From NCBI GenBank assembly GCA_946480085.1, contig CAMLHZ010000001.1:620001-684000 (forward strand): a DNA stretch of 64,000 nt, in the 5' to 3' direction. Position 1 is the first letter of the stretch. Each line of letters starts with the position of its first letter. The position numbers and the translations under genes were made by a program. The stretch is from an uncultured Flavobacteriales bacterium (GTDB lineage Bacteria; Bacteroidota; Bacteroidia; Flavobacteriales; Crocinitomicaceae). The notes under the pieces are model-generated. The model was not told the origin of the DNA, did not search any database, and saw nothing but the letters and a program-made list of their open reading frames with translations. Positions 1 through 8,792 of the stretch are shown piece by piece.

Positions 1-5
1 TTAGC

Positions 6-3000
6 ATGGTGCGAAGTTTAGTACTACTCATAGGTCTGCTTTTTTGTTTTTCTTCTTTACATGCCCAATTGGGTTCTGTGAGACAGAAAACTATTGCCGC
101 ATCCAAAAATGAAGTCGCACTCGATTCCCTTTCTGTTTTACCCGGAACTGTGCGTGTAATGTGTGGGAACAGTATTTTAGCTGAAACCGATTACGAACTC
201 AATTATAATTCAGCAACCATTACCGTATTCAAAACCTGTGGCGATTCGTTGAACATAACTTACCGCGTTCTTCCATACAACCTTGCTCAGCCTATATTTC
301 ATAGAGATACATCTGCCATTTATTCGCAGCAAAAGGGAGATAGAGAGAAGTATTTGATTTCACCAAGTTCTGAGAATGCTGATTTATTCGAACAATCAGG
401 TTTAAACAAGCAAGGAAGTATTTCTCGCGGTGTCTCTTTCGGGAACAGGCAGAATTTATCTGTGAATTCAAGTCTAAACCTTCGACTTTCGGGTTATATC
501 GCTCCAAATCTTCAAATTCTCGCTTCGGTGACAGATGATAATTTGCCTATTCAACCAGAAGGAAACACGAATAAATTACAGGAGTTTGACCAAATTTTTA
601 TTCAAATCTTTAATGAAAAATTTAAAGTCACAGCTGGTGATTTTTGGATCTCAAAACCAGACGGCTATTTTCTGACCTATAAGAAACGCGGACAAGGTTT
701 GAGCGGTGAATACATTTGGAAGCAAACGAAAAATTCTACCATAAAAACCCAAGTGAGCGGAGCACTGTCCAAAGGGAAATTTAACCGGCAAATTATTCAG
801 GGTGTGGAGGGGAATCAAGGTCCATATCGACTTAGAGGAAACGAAAACGAGCCATTCATTGTCATTCTTTCAGGAACGGAACGCATTTATATCGATGGGA
901 AATTATTGACTCGCGGGCAGGAATTTGACTATGTAATTGACTACAATACTTCGGAATTGACCTTCACCGCTCGAAACTTTATTACAAAGGACTCCAGGAT
1001 TGTTGCTGAGTTTCAATATTCCGACCAGAATTACGCCCGTTCCTTGTTTCAATTTTCGACAGCTGCAACAGGGAGAAAACTGGATTGGTGGGTGAATGCC
1101 TATTCAGAACAGGACGCGAAGAACCAACCGTTGCAGCAAACATTGAGTAACAATCAAAAATTGTTGCTTTCAAACATTGGAGATAGTTTGCAGCTAGCGC
1201 GTTCATTGGTGATTGACTCTGTTGGTTTTTCGGAGAACCTAATCATGTATAAACTGGTTGATTCTCTTGGTTACGATAGCGTTTTGGTATTTTCGGTCGA
1301 TGCAAATCTGGCACATTATAAAGTCAATTTTTCGTTGGTTGGCAGCGGACAGGGCGATTATGTGCTGAGTGAATATTCAGCGCTTGGAAAAGTGTATAAA
1401 TGGGTACAGCCTGTTGGTGGGATCTCTCAAGGTGATTATGCACCAGTAAGTATTCTCATCACTCCAAAACAACAACAATTGTTTACTGCGGGCGCGAAAT
1501 ATAAGATTTCACCAGGTTTTACGGTGATGGCCGAACTCGCCAAAAGCACCTATGATCTCAACACCTTTTCTTCCAAAGATGCATTCGACGATGACGGCTA
1601 TGGGCTTAAATCCAAAATAGAATACACCAAACGTTTGGGTCATGACACTGTTCGTCCATGGTCTATGAATTTTAGTGGTGATGTAGAAATGCTGGATCCA
1701 TTTTTCAAGCCTATTGAGCAGTACAGAGCTGTGGAATTTGACAGAGATTGGAATACGAGAAGTCAGGGTTACACGGGAAATCAGGTTTATACGAATATAG
1801 GTTCTTCCATTCAGCATGACCAGTACGGACAAATTGGTTTGAACGGTCAGCATTTTGAGATTGGAAATGATTTTTCCGGGCAAAGAGTACAGTTATTGGT
1901 GAATTGGTCACAAAAAGGCTGGCGCATTACCGGTGACGGAAGTGTTTTGGGTTCTAACGCGGTTTCAAAGAATGAGTTTACTCGTCACCGTTTGGATGTT
2001 TCTAAGAGTATTAAAAGCTTCAAATTCGGAGTAAAAACAGATCAGGAATTGAATAAATTTCGGGAGAACGGAATTCTTCAGACGCGCTCTTATTCCTTTT
2101 TTGACGTGCAAGGTTATGCCGGAATTGGAGATACAGTTCGTGGTGAATTCAAATTGACTTACAGAGAACGCACAGATGGAAGATCCGATAGTACAAGTTT
2201 GAAAAATGCGGCTTTGGCCAGAACTGCCGGAATAGAATGGAACAAGCGCTCAACTGCGGGAATTGGTTGGAAGAATCAGCGATTCGTTGTCATAGGAAGC
2301 ATTCGCAATTTGGAGATCAAGGATACAAATCTGATCACTCAAACTCCTGATCAAACCACGAATGGGAGAATAGATCATGAAATCAAGTTGGCAAAAGGGG
2401 CATTTCAATTAACTACATTCTATGAAGTAGGAGCGGGTCTCGAGCAGAAAAAGGAATTCATTTATATAAAAGTGAACGACGGACAAGGTGTCTATGCCTG
2501 GAACGATTACAACGCCGATGGAGTGAAGGATCTGAATGAATTTGAAATTGCTGCCTATGCTGATCAGGCAAGTTACATTCGTATTTTCACACCATCTAAT
2601 GAATACACGAAAACATATAGTAACGAGTACAATCAATCGTTGACGATTCGTCCGGAACGCGTTTGGAACAACGAAAAAGGGCTGAAGCATGTGCTTTCTT
2701 TGTTTTCAACTACGTCACGTTTTCGTATTCAGCGTAAAGTTTCCATTTTCGATGGATTTCAGGCTTACAATCCATTCGTACGCGATATTGCTGATGCAGC
2801 TTTGCTTTCGACCGCAGGTAACATGCGACAAAGTGTTTATTTCAACAGAACCAGTTCTGTGTTCGGTTTAGAGTACCATTACAATCAACAAAATTCGAAA
2901 ACACTTTTGGCCTCAGGTTTTGACGGAAAACGAATCGCATCGAATGAATTGAATGGGCGCTTAAACATTCAAAAGAAATGGAGTGTTTTGAGCAGTTACG

Positions 3001-3458
3001 AGCGAGGCAGTAAGAATTCGGTAGTGGATTATACATCGAACCGTTCTTACGCTTTGAATTATTATATCGTGAAACCTTCGCTGGTATTCCAGCCTAGTTC
3101 ATCTTTTAGGATCAGTTTGGACGGAAGATATTCCTACAAAAAGAACAGCGTCCAGTTTGGTGGAGAATCAAGCACGTTGAAAGATATAGGAATTACAACA
3201 AAGTACAATCAGGCAAACAAAGGGAGCTTACAGGCTCAGGTCAATTACATCCAAATTGATTTTTTGGGGAATGCAAACTCGCCTCTGGGATTTGAATTAT
3301 TGGAAGCATTAAAGCCCGGACAAAATACCGTTTGGTCGATTGGTTATCAAAGAAGTGTTTCAAAGAATCTTCAGATCTCTATCCAGTACAATGGCAGGAA
3401 AAGTGCTGGAAATACGGCAATTCACGCGGGTGGAATGGAGGTTAAGGCGTTTTTTTAA
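6..3458 (+). CDS. Large outer-membrane protein with SprA-like segments
   Basis: The 1,150-residue product starts with a signal peptide ending near residue 21 (LHAQ). The rest is rich in alternating polar and aromatic residues typical of a Bacteroidota outer-membrane beta-barrel. Two stretches resemble repeats in SprA: residues 44-80 (around TDYELNYN) and 305-320 (FDYVIDYNTSELTF), comparable to TDYTVDYNLGRVKI in the SprA encoded at 18154. Residues 834-845 (DYNADGVKDLNE) match a 12-residue EF-hand calcium loop at positions 1, 3, 5, 6, 9 and 12. No T9SS C-terminal domain is present, so it is probably an outer-membrane resident rather than secreted cargo. The gene begins only 6 bases into the window, so its upstream context is unseen. 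The function is unknown; membership of a large conserved Bacteroidota surface-protein family is inferred from memory of similar sequences. Confidence 0.8.
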   Translation: MVRSLVLLIGLLFCFSSLHAQLGSVRQKTIAASKNEVALDSLSVLPGTVRVMCGNSILAETDYELNYNSATITVFKTCGDSLNITYRVLPYNLAQPIFHRDTSAIYSQQKGDREKYLISPSSENADLFEQSGLNKQGSISRGVSFGNRQNLSVNSSLNLRLSGYIAPNLQILASVTDDNLPIQPEGNTNKLQEFDQIFIQIFNEKFKVTAGDFWISKPDGYFLTYKKRGQGLSGEYIWKQTKNSTIKTQVSGALSKGKFNRQIIQGVEGNQGPYRLRGNENEPFIVILSGTERIYIDGKLLTRGQEFDYVIDYNTSELTFTARNFITKDSRIVAEFQYSDQNYARSLFQFSTAATGRKLDWWVNAYSEQDAKNQPLQQTLSNNQKLLLSNIGDSLQLARSLVIDSVGFSENLIMYKLVDSLGYDSVLVFSVDANLAHYKVNFSLVGSGQGDYVLSEYSALGKVYKWVQPVGGISQGDYAPVSILITPKQQQLFTAGAKYKISPGFTVMAELAKSTYDLNTFSSKDAFDDDGYGLKSKIEYTKRLGHDTVRPWSMNFSGDVEMLDPFFKPIEQYRAVEFDRDWNTRSQGYTGNQVYTNIGSSIQHDQYGQIGLNGQHFEIGNDFSGQRVQLLVNWSQKGWRITGDGSVLGSNAVSKNEFTRHRLDVSKSIKSFKFGVKTDQELNKFRENGILQTRSYSFFDVQGYAGIGDTVRGEFKLTYRERTDGRSDSTSLKNAALARTAGIEWNKRSTAGIGWKNQRFVVIGSIRNLEIKDTNLITQTPDQTTNGRIDHEIKLAKGAFQLTTFYEVGAGLEQKKEFIYIKVNDGQGVYAWNDYNADGVKDLNEFEIAAYADQASYIRIFTPSNEYTKTYSNEYNQSLTIRPERVWNNEKGLKHVLSLFSTTSRFRIQRKVSIFDGFQAYNPFVRDIADAALLSTAGNMRQSVYFNRTSSVFGLEYHYNQQNSKTLLASGFDGKRIASNELNGRLNIQKKWSVLSSYERGSKNSVVDYTSNRSYALNYYIVKPSLVFQPSSSFRISLDGRYSYKKNSVQFGGESSTLKDIGITTKYNQANKGSLQAQVNYIQIDFLGNANSPLGFELLEALKPGQNTVWSIGYQRSVSKNLQISIQYNGRKSAGNTAIHAGGMEVKAFF

Positions 3459-3575
3459 TGGAATGTTCAACGAATTTTTTCGGAGCCTGAGGAATATTCC
3501 TAAAAGGGTAATTTCCCAAAATCCCCAAATTCGGGAATTCCATTTTTAGGTAGATAATAGAGAAATCCCTGAAAA

Positions 3576-3619
3576 GAAAAAAGACCCAAGCGAAGTTTTA
3601 GTCTTCGTCCTGAGTCTTT
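3576..3619 (-). terminator. Intrinsic terminator of the M1 aminopeptidase gene
   Basis: Read on the minus strand, AAGACTCA pairs with TGGGTCTT (one G-U), with an inner CGAAG/CTTCG extension, followed by a run of six T. It lies between the convergent ends of the outer-membrane protein gene and the peptidase gene. Confidence 0.7.
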
Positions 3620-3642
3620 CCTCTAAAGTCTTTCGTCTTCGA

Positions 3643-6330
3643 TTAATGTTCTTCGCCGTCTTCCTCTTCCATTATAGGTTCCGGAGCAAGACTTGCCTGA
3701 AGTTCAGTATATTTTGTAATTACAGCATCCAGATCGTTGATCTCGTTTTGCAATGCAGTTGCCTGATTTGTATTTCCATTTGTTTGAGCAGCTTCCAATT
3801 TAGCAGCTAACTCAGCTTTTCTACCGTTGATGTTTTCAAGCAAGAATTCGAAACATCTTGGCAACAACATTTGCGCGTAGAAACCACCATTTTTCACTTC
3901 GTTTTCAAAAACAGAAACTGCTTTTCCTTGGCTTTTGTTGTCTTGTTTCGTCATGAAATAAGTGAAAGCTCCAAGAACATTCAATCTGTCGTAACCTTGA
4001 ACTTTTCCGCTCTTCAACGCATTTTCGTAGAATCCGAATTTCTCAATTCCAGCATTTTCAGCGTAAATCGTTGCAATTCCAACGATCATTTGAGAAGATG
4101 GTTCTTTTTCCAAAGCTTCGGCTTTAGCAACAGCCAATTTTACATCCATTTTAGAAAGCGTCATTAACGCGGTTGTAACTACTGCGTATGATTGGTCATT
4201 TGCAATTCTTTCTTCTAAAATTGGTTTCAATTCAGTTTCTGAAAGCAAGTTTGACAATGCGTTTAAAGCTTCAGCGCGAACAGATGACATAGAATCTGAA
4301 GTTGCCATTGTTTTGATTTTCGCCAATGCAAGGTTTGAACGCTCGCTTTCCAATTCAGTTACCGCACCAATCGCTTTTTGACGAATGTACCAGTGTTTGT
4401 CACTTAATGCAGAAAGAATCATTTCCTGAGCATCTGATGAACTTCCGGAACCGAATAACAATGCATCTCTTCTGTGAGCAAAACGATTGCTAGATTTGTA
4501 TTGTTCAATCCACCATTCGTTTGGTTTGTTCTCTGTGATTTCTCCAAGAAGCATATCTTGAGTATCGAAGATTACATTTTTCACTTCACCACTCACTGGA
4601 ATTTCAAGAGTTGTAGAGTATGAATTTTCGATCCAGTAACGTTTAGTTGTAGTTCCTCTTCCGTCAACAACACTAATGTTAACCGGCATTTTGAAGTATT
4701 CACCGAATTCGGAGTTTTGATTAATGGAAACAATCACTTTTTCATTTTCTACAACCTCGTAATTAACATCAAGTGCCATATGGCCTTTATTCAAATACCA
4801 TTCGTTGAAGAACCAGTTCAAATCTTCACCGGTAACTTCTTCCATTGCCAAACGAAGTTGGTTGTATTCTGCAGCTTTATATGAATTGGTTTTCAAGTAA
4901 AGATTCAAGGCAGTAAAGAAAGCATCGTCACCAACAACATTACGCAACATATGTAGGATACGTCCACCCTTGTTGTAAGAATGCCCGTCAAACATATCTT
5001 CCTTGTCGTTGTAGTCGAACCAAACAAGATTATGGTAACCAGCATTTGCGCCATTTTGGTAGTAACCGTCCGTTTCCACCTCAGCTTTATAGTCAGCCTC
5101 ATCAATTCCATGACGGTGCTCGTCCCACAAGTATTGAGAGTAGTTTGCGAAAGATTCGTTTAACGTTAAGTTGGACCAGGATTCACAAGTAACCAAATCA
5201 CCAAACCAGTGGTGGAATAATTCGTGTGCTATCGTACTGTTGTCATTTCCATCCAACAATTCACGTGGAGTTTTGTAAACGTAATCACCAAAAACAACTG
5301 CTCCTGTATTTTCCATTGCTCCCGAAACATAATCGCGAACAACAATTTGAGAGTATTTATCCCATGGATAATCGACACCTAATTTTTTAGAGAAAAAATC
5401 AATCATTTTAGGTGTTTCACCAAAAATAGCTTTTGCATTTGCTTCCCACTCCGGCTCAACGTAGTAATTCACTTCCATCACCTTACCATCAGCACGTTTG
5501 TAAGAATCTTTTACCACTTTAAATTGACCAACAGCCATCATAAATAAATAAGGGGCATGTGGCAGATCCTGCTTCCAATAATCGGTTCTTGTACCGTTAG
5601 CATTCTTAACAGAACTAACCATTTTACCGTTTGAAAGTGTTGCATATTTGTTGTCTACAGTAATGTAGATTTCCATTTTTGTTTTCGCATTTGGCTGATC
5701 AACAGTTGGGAACCAAACAGAGCTTGCTTCCGTTTCACCTTGAGTCCAGATTTGAGGCATTTTGTTTGGTGTTTCGCCTTTTGGATTGATGAAGTATAAT
5801 CCTTTATCGCTCTTAATTGCATCCGATCCACCAGCAGCACGCTCATCAGGTTTAGAGATATAATTGATAACTACAGTGTAGTTTTCGTTTCTCGTATATG
5901 TTTTGTTCAACTTAATATGAAGAACATCCTCCTCATAAACGTAATTCAGGTTTGCACCACCAAGTGTCACCGATTTAATTTCCATTCCTTTGGCATCCAA
6001 AACAAGACTGTCTGAAGCGTAGAAATGAGGTTTCGCAGTAAGCGTTTCCTTTCCTGTCATTTGTGATTTACTCCAATCAAAAGAAACCTCTAATTTGGTG
6101 TTGATCAAATCTGTAAGAATGGGTTCCGAACCATGGTAAACTGTAGAAATGGGTTCTTCAGGAACAAATTGGTCTTCATAATCAGGATAATCATAATAAC
6201 CTCCATCAGTGTAGGTATCGCCACCATCAGTATAAGTTCCATCATCAACCAGAATGTCTGGTTCTGTTTTAATTGGTTTACAAGCTACAACGGCTGCAAT
6301 TAGTAACGCAAACAAAGAGATTTTTTTCAT
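3643..6330 (-). CDS. M1 family metallopeptidase, lipoprotein
   Basis: The 895-residue product is a gluzincin aminopeptidase of family M1, which removes N-terminal residues from peptides using one zinc ion. The exopeptidase motif GAMENTG lies near residue 338. The zinc site HELFHH near residue 367 is followed 18 residues later by the third ligand in NESFANY. The N-terminus is a lipoprotein signal ending AAVVAC, so the enzyme should be anchored in the envelope, periplasm- or surface-facing. Between the lipid cysteine and the catalytic fold is a low-complexity stretch rich in Y, D and G (residues about 32-58). The C-terminal third is helical with HEAT-like repeats (HWYIRQKAIGAV and similar), ending in a coiled-coil-like acidic tail. 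The likely role is scavenging of peptides. No operon partner is adjacent. Confidence 0.93.
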   Translation of the reverse strand: MKKISLFALLIAAVVACKPIKTEPDILVDDGTYTDGGDTYTDGGYYDYPDYEDQFVPEEPISTVYHGSEPILTDLINTKLEVSFDWSKSQMTGKETLTAKPHFYASDSLVLDAKGMEIKSVTLGGANLNYVYEEDVLHIKLNKTYTRNENYTVVINYISKPDERAAGGSDAIKSDKGLYFINPKGETPNKMPQIWTQGETEASSVWFPTVDQPNAKTKMEIYITVDNKYATLSNGKMVSSVKNANGTRTDYWKQDLPHAPYLFMMAVGQFKVVKDSYKRADGKVMEVNYYVEPEWEANAKAIFGETPKMIDFFSKKLGVDYPWDKYSQIVVRDYVSGAMENTGAVVFGDYVYKTPRELLDGNDNSTIAHELFHHWFGDLVTCESWSNLTLNESFANYSQYLWDEHRHGIDEADYKAEVETDGYYQNGANAGYHNLVWFDYNDKEDMFDGHSYNKGGRILHMLRNVVGDDAFFTALNLYLKTNSYKAAEYNQLRLAMEEVTGEDLNWFFNEWYLNKGHMALDVNYEVVENEKVIVSINQNSEFGEYFKMPVNISVVDGRGTTTKRYWIENSYSTTLEIPVSGEVKNVIFDTQDMLLGEITENKPNEWWIEQYKSSNRFAHRRDALLFGSGSSSDAQEMILSALSDKHWYIRQKAIGAVTELESERSNLALAKIKTMATSDSMSSVRAEALNALSNLLSETELKPILEERIANDQSYAVVTTALMTLSKMDVKLAVAKAEALEKEPSSQMIVGIATIYAENAGIEKFGFYENALKSGKVQGYDRLNVLGAFTYFMTKQDNKSQGKAVSVFENEVKNGGFYAQMLLPRCFEFLLENINGRKAELAAKLEAAQTNGNTNQATALQNEINDLDAVITKYTELQASLAPEPIMEEEDGEEH

Positions 6331-6501
6331 TGAAATTGATTGAATTCAACGAAAATAAGAAATATTAAGCGTTGGACGCTTGTTTCATTTGTCAATTCTT
6401 CTGTTCATTCTCAGTCTCTTTCTGATTCTTCCTAATTCGATTTCTATTAAGAATGCGACACAGAAACAGATTGATGGTCGGACGTGTGAGCATTTAATTG
6501 C

Positions 6502-6509
6502 TATTTTTG
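6502..6509 (+). promoter_or_regulatory. Candidate -7 element before the biotin carrier gene
   Basis: TATTTTTG matches the Bacteroidota -7 consensus TAnnTTTG. No clear -33 TTG is seen at the right distance. Transcription would start near 6515, almost at the first ATG (6518), which mildly favours the ATG at 6527 as the translation start. Confidence 0.35.
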
Positions 6510-6517
6510 TTGTCTAA

Positions 6518-6991
6518 ATGCGAAGTATGGCGACTTGGAAATTGGATAATCAACCTTTTGAAACTACTGCGGATGGCGTTCATTTGAGATGGGAGGATCG
6601 TAAGTTCTTCACCATTACTTATAAAGGACAAAAATTCAGAGGTGAGGTTGTTGAAGACAAACGTGAAGAAGGAAGTTTAACAGTGAAGTTGAATCACCGC
6701 GTTTTTGATATTAAAAAAGCCGGACCACTGGATGCATTGATTGCCAATTTGGGTATGGATGTTCCAAAAGTTCGAAAATTGAAACAATTGAAAGCACCAA
6801 TGCCTGGAAGAGTTGTGTCACTTTCTGTTGAAGTTGGTCAAGAGATAAATGTTGGTGATGCACTACTTACACTTGAGGCAATGAAAATGGAGAATGTTTT
6901 GAAAGCTGAGGGAACCGGAATCGTAAAGGAAATCAGAACCAACGCAGGTAATGTTGTAGAGAAAGGTGCGGTTTTGATTGAATTTGAATAG
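6518..6991 (+). CDS. Biotin/lipoyl attachment domain protein (carboxyltransferase carrier subunit-like)
   Basis: The 157-residue protein ends in a biotinyl domain (residues about 90-157) with the biotinylation motif EAMKMEN, target Lys123, and the usual flanking APMPG and G-V-K-E-I strands. It resembles the carrier domain of acyl-CoA (propionyl/acetyl) or pyruvate carboxylases. The first 85 residues form a small beta-rich domain of the type that precedes the carrier in propionyl-CoA carboxylase alpha subunits. No carboxylase or carboxyltransferase gene is adjacent, so its partners are encoded elsewhere. The start could be 6518 (MRSMATW) or 6527 (MATW). It is divergent from the M1 peptidase gene and ends at a strong terminator. 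Confidence 0.88.
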   Translation: MRSMATWKLDNQPFETTADGVHLRWEDRKFFTITYKGQKFRGEVVEDKREEGSLTVKLNHRVFDIKKAGPLDALIANLGMDVPKVRKLKQLKAPMPGRVVSLSVEVGQEINVGDALLTLEAMKMENVLKAEGTGIVKEIRTNAGNVVEKGAVLIEFE

Positions 6992-7014
6992 GTATAGAAA
7001 TTTTATAAAAAAGT

Positions 7015-7043
7015 AAGGGTCACGTATTACGTGACCCTTTTTT
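7015..7043 (+). terminator. Intrinsic terminator, probably bidirectional
   Basis: An 11-bp perfect stem AAGGGTCACGT/ACGTGACCCTT with loop ATT is followed by a T run. The A-rich 5' side would also serve the convergent small lipoprotein gene. Confidence 0.88.
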
Positions 7044-7065
7044 AATGCATTACATAATGCATATT

Positions 7066-7284
7066 TTAAAGCAGTGTACAAGTTTTGTCGTAAACTCCGT
7101 CATTCTCGTACCCATCACAAGTTTTCTTCGCATCATCCAATGTCGCATTTTTGACTGTATGATTCTCAGTTACTGTGGTGTTATTGCTACCATTCTGATA
7201 AGTACATTCGCATGTGTAGTCTTTCTTACAAGACGTGAAGACCAGCAACGCCATCGCCGAAACTCCTAAAATCACTCTCTTCAT
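7066..7284 (-). CDS. Small cysteine-rich lipoprotein, unknown function
   Basis: The 72-residue product has a lipoprotein signal with lipobox VFTSC, so the mature form is about 54 residues attached to a membrane. The mature part has four further cysteines (TCECT, KTCDG, KTCTL) that could form two disulfides, and a Thr/Asn-rich middle. Small envelope lipoproteins of this sort are common in Flavobacteriales, but I do not recognise a named family. It is flanked by terminators on both sides, so it is probably a monocistronic unit. Confidence 0.72.
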   Translation of the reverse strand: MKRVILGVSAMALLVFTSCKKDYTCECTYQNGSNNTTVTENHTVKNATLDDAKKTCDGYENDGVYDKTCTLL

Positions 7285-7393
7285 AACCCCTTCTTTTAGA
7301 TTGTTCTAGTGAACAAGTTAAGGCTAAAAAATTGGCTAAAGGTTCAAGAAATGTTAAAAGACAAAATTGTATAAGGATTAGGAATTTAGATGC

Positions 7394-7425
7394 AAAGAAA
7401 AAGGGTCCGATTGTCGAACCCTTCT
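7394..7425 (-). terminator. Intrinsic terminator of the 70-residue protein gene
   Basis: On the plus strand, AAGGGTCCGA (7401-7410), loop TTG and TCGAACCCTT (7414-7423) form a 10-bp stem with one mismatch. Read on the minus strand it is followed by a T-rich tract. The stem begins within a few bases of the stop codon at 7429. Confidence 0.7.
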
Positions 7426-7428
7426 TTT

Positions 7429-7641
7429 TCAGTTTGTAACTGGCGCAATCTGCGCAAATGCTTTGTTTACAATACTCGGATACAGAGCTCCGAATTCCTT
7501 GATGCAAAATTCCCTTAATCGTTGAATCTCTTCCGTTGATGTCATCCACTTTAACGCTTTTGACAATTCTTTTTGGAACAGTTGTGGGTCGAAACTCACC
7601 TTGGTCAAAATTTTTTTGGTCAATTCAAACATGGTATTCAC
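7429..7641 (-). CDS. Conserved small hypothetical protein
   Basis: The 70-residue product has no signal peptide or membrane segment and is predicted helical. Its pattern MFELTKKILTKVSFD...F.KEL.KALKW is one I associate with a small cytoplasmic protein conserved across Bacteroidota and of unknown function; that association is from memory. The downstream terminator lies almost directly after the stop codon. It is a free-standing gene with its own terminator. Confidence 0.7.
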   Translation of the reverse strand: MNTMFELTKKILTKVSFDPQLFQKELSKALKWMTSTEEIQRLREFCIKEFGALYPSIVNKAFAQIAPVTN

Positions 7642-7746
7642 ATTTTGTGTACTCCAAGTTAACGAATAAGAATTGATTTTGGTACTTCAAAAAATGTTAA
7701 ATCCGTTGAGAAATTTACAATCCGTTGGAAAGCAAGATTTTTAGGG

Positions 7747-7785
7747 ATAAAAAAAGCGCATTCAACAAAAAAATGAATGCGCTTT
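7747..7785 (-). terminator. Intrinsic terminator of the tlpA-DUF6029-Omp28 operon
   Basis: A perfect 12-bp stem AAAGCGCATTCA/TGAATGCGCTTT has a 9-nt A-rich loop and a T7 tract on the minus strand, 20 bases after the Omp28 stop codon. Confidence 0.88.
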
Positions 7786-7804
7786 CTGAGTGATTATTTT
7801 GGGA

Positions 7805-8773
7805 TCAATTCAAATGTTTTTCAATTACCTGATAAATTTCCATGGTCTCTTTATCATATACATAAATCAATAAATGCATATTGTCTACATTATATTGATC
7901 TGGTAAACGGTAAGAATAATTCACATAGTATTTATCGTTAGCGCCAAGATCTGAAGCTTCCAATGTTCTTCCGAAAGCTTTTCCATCGATACATCCACGT
8001 ACTATGTCACGGTGAACATAAATATGATTTGTCCCGTCAACAACACCGTCCGTATCGAAAGTTGCATTCGAAGCTCCCTTTTGTGGTCCAATCAAACTGT
8101 CTTCCACAACATAAACCACCAATCCCAAATCTGAAGTGATTGAGTTATCCAGAACGTCTACTTCAGTATGTAGAAATAATCCTCTTGTGGAAGGGAAATA
8201 GTTAGTTGCAGCTTGAATGTTCACTTTAAGTGTGCTAGCCAAACAATCATTTGCTTTATTAGCAATTGCTGATCCTGCATTAGAAGTAAACTGATCATTG
8301 GCTTTTACTCGATTCACGCAGAAAGCAGGATTTCCTTGAAAACTTGATCCTGCAATGGAACCAAAGTATGTGCCGATTTGAAGTCCTTCATCACAATACA
8401 TTACATTCTGGAATTCAGCGTTAGTCACCTGAAAACCAGTCAATCCAATATGTCCAGAATGAATTGCAGCAGCAAACATACGTTCGGGATTTGTTGCAAT
8501 TAAACTCTCCATATTGGCAGTAGAAGCGGGGCAGGTGATACACTGATGACCTGTGAAATCTTCAAACATCACATTTCTCAAGGTATTGGTGTTGTCTGTC
8601 CAAACCGGCCAATGGTTTTGCGCATAGTGAGCTGAATCACCGTCTGGATATAAACCCCAATTCAATTCTGAACTACCAGTGCCTGCTCCTGTTGGATAGG
8701 CATTTTCTACTTTATCACATGAAGTGAAAAGAACTAAGGCGATAGCTGATGATGCTAGAAGTAACTTTTTCAT
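7805..8773 (-). CDS. Omp28-related lipoprotein with CxxC motif
   Basis: The 322-residue product carries a lipoprotein signal with lipobox LFTSC (Cys19). Residues 68-90 (MFEDFTGHQCITCPAS) carry the CxxC-type motif (Cys78, Cys81) at the start of an Omp28 domain, which has a thioredoxin-like fold. The Omp28 family was named from a Porphyromonas outer-membrane protein of unclear function. The gene is the third in an operon after tlpA and a DUF6029 gene, 19 bases after the latter, so a redox or assembly relationship with TlpA is inferred from context. The C-terminal half is a beta-rich domain. A strong terminator follows. Confidence 0.82.
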   Translation of the reverse strand: MKKLLLASSAIALVLFTSCDKVENAYPTGAGTGSSELNWGLYPDGDSAHYAQNHWPVWTDNTNTLRNVMFEDFTGHQCITCPASTANMESLIATNPERMFAAAIHSGHIGLTGFQVTNAEFQNVMYCDEGLQIGTYFGSIAGSSFQGNPAFCVNRVKANDQFTSNAGSAIANKANDCLASTLKVNIQAATNYFPSTRGLFLHTEVDVLDNSITSDLGLVVYVVEDSLIGPQKGASNATFDTDGVVDGTNHIYVHRDIVRGCIDGKAFGRTLEASDLGANDKYYVNYSYRLPDQYNVDNMHLLIYVYDKETMEIYQVIEKHLN

Positions 8774-8792
8774 AATGTATACAAGTTAGCAA

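Noticed and set aside
8497..8560. Classical thioredoxin gene for the Omp28 CxxC motif
   Set aside because: The CITC motif lies in a longer Omp28-type lipoprotein, lacks the WCGPC context and is not a stand-alone thioredoxin.
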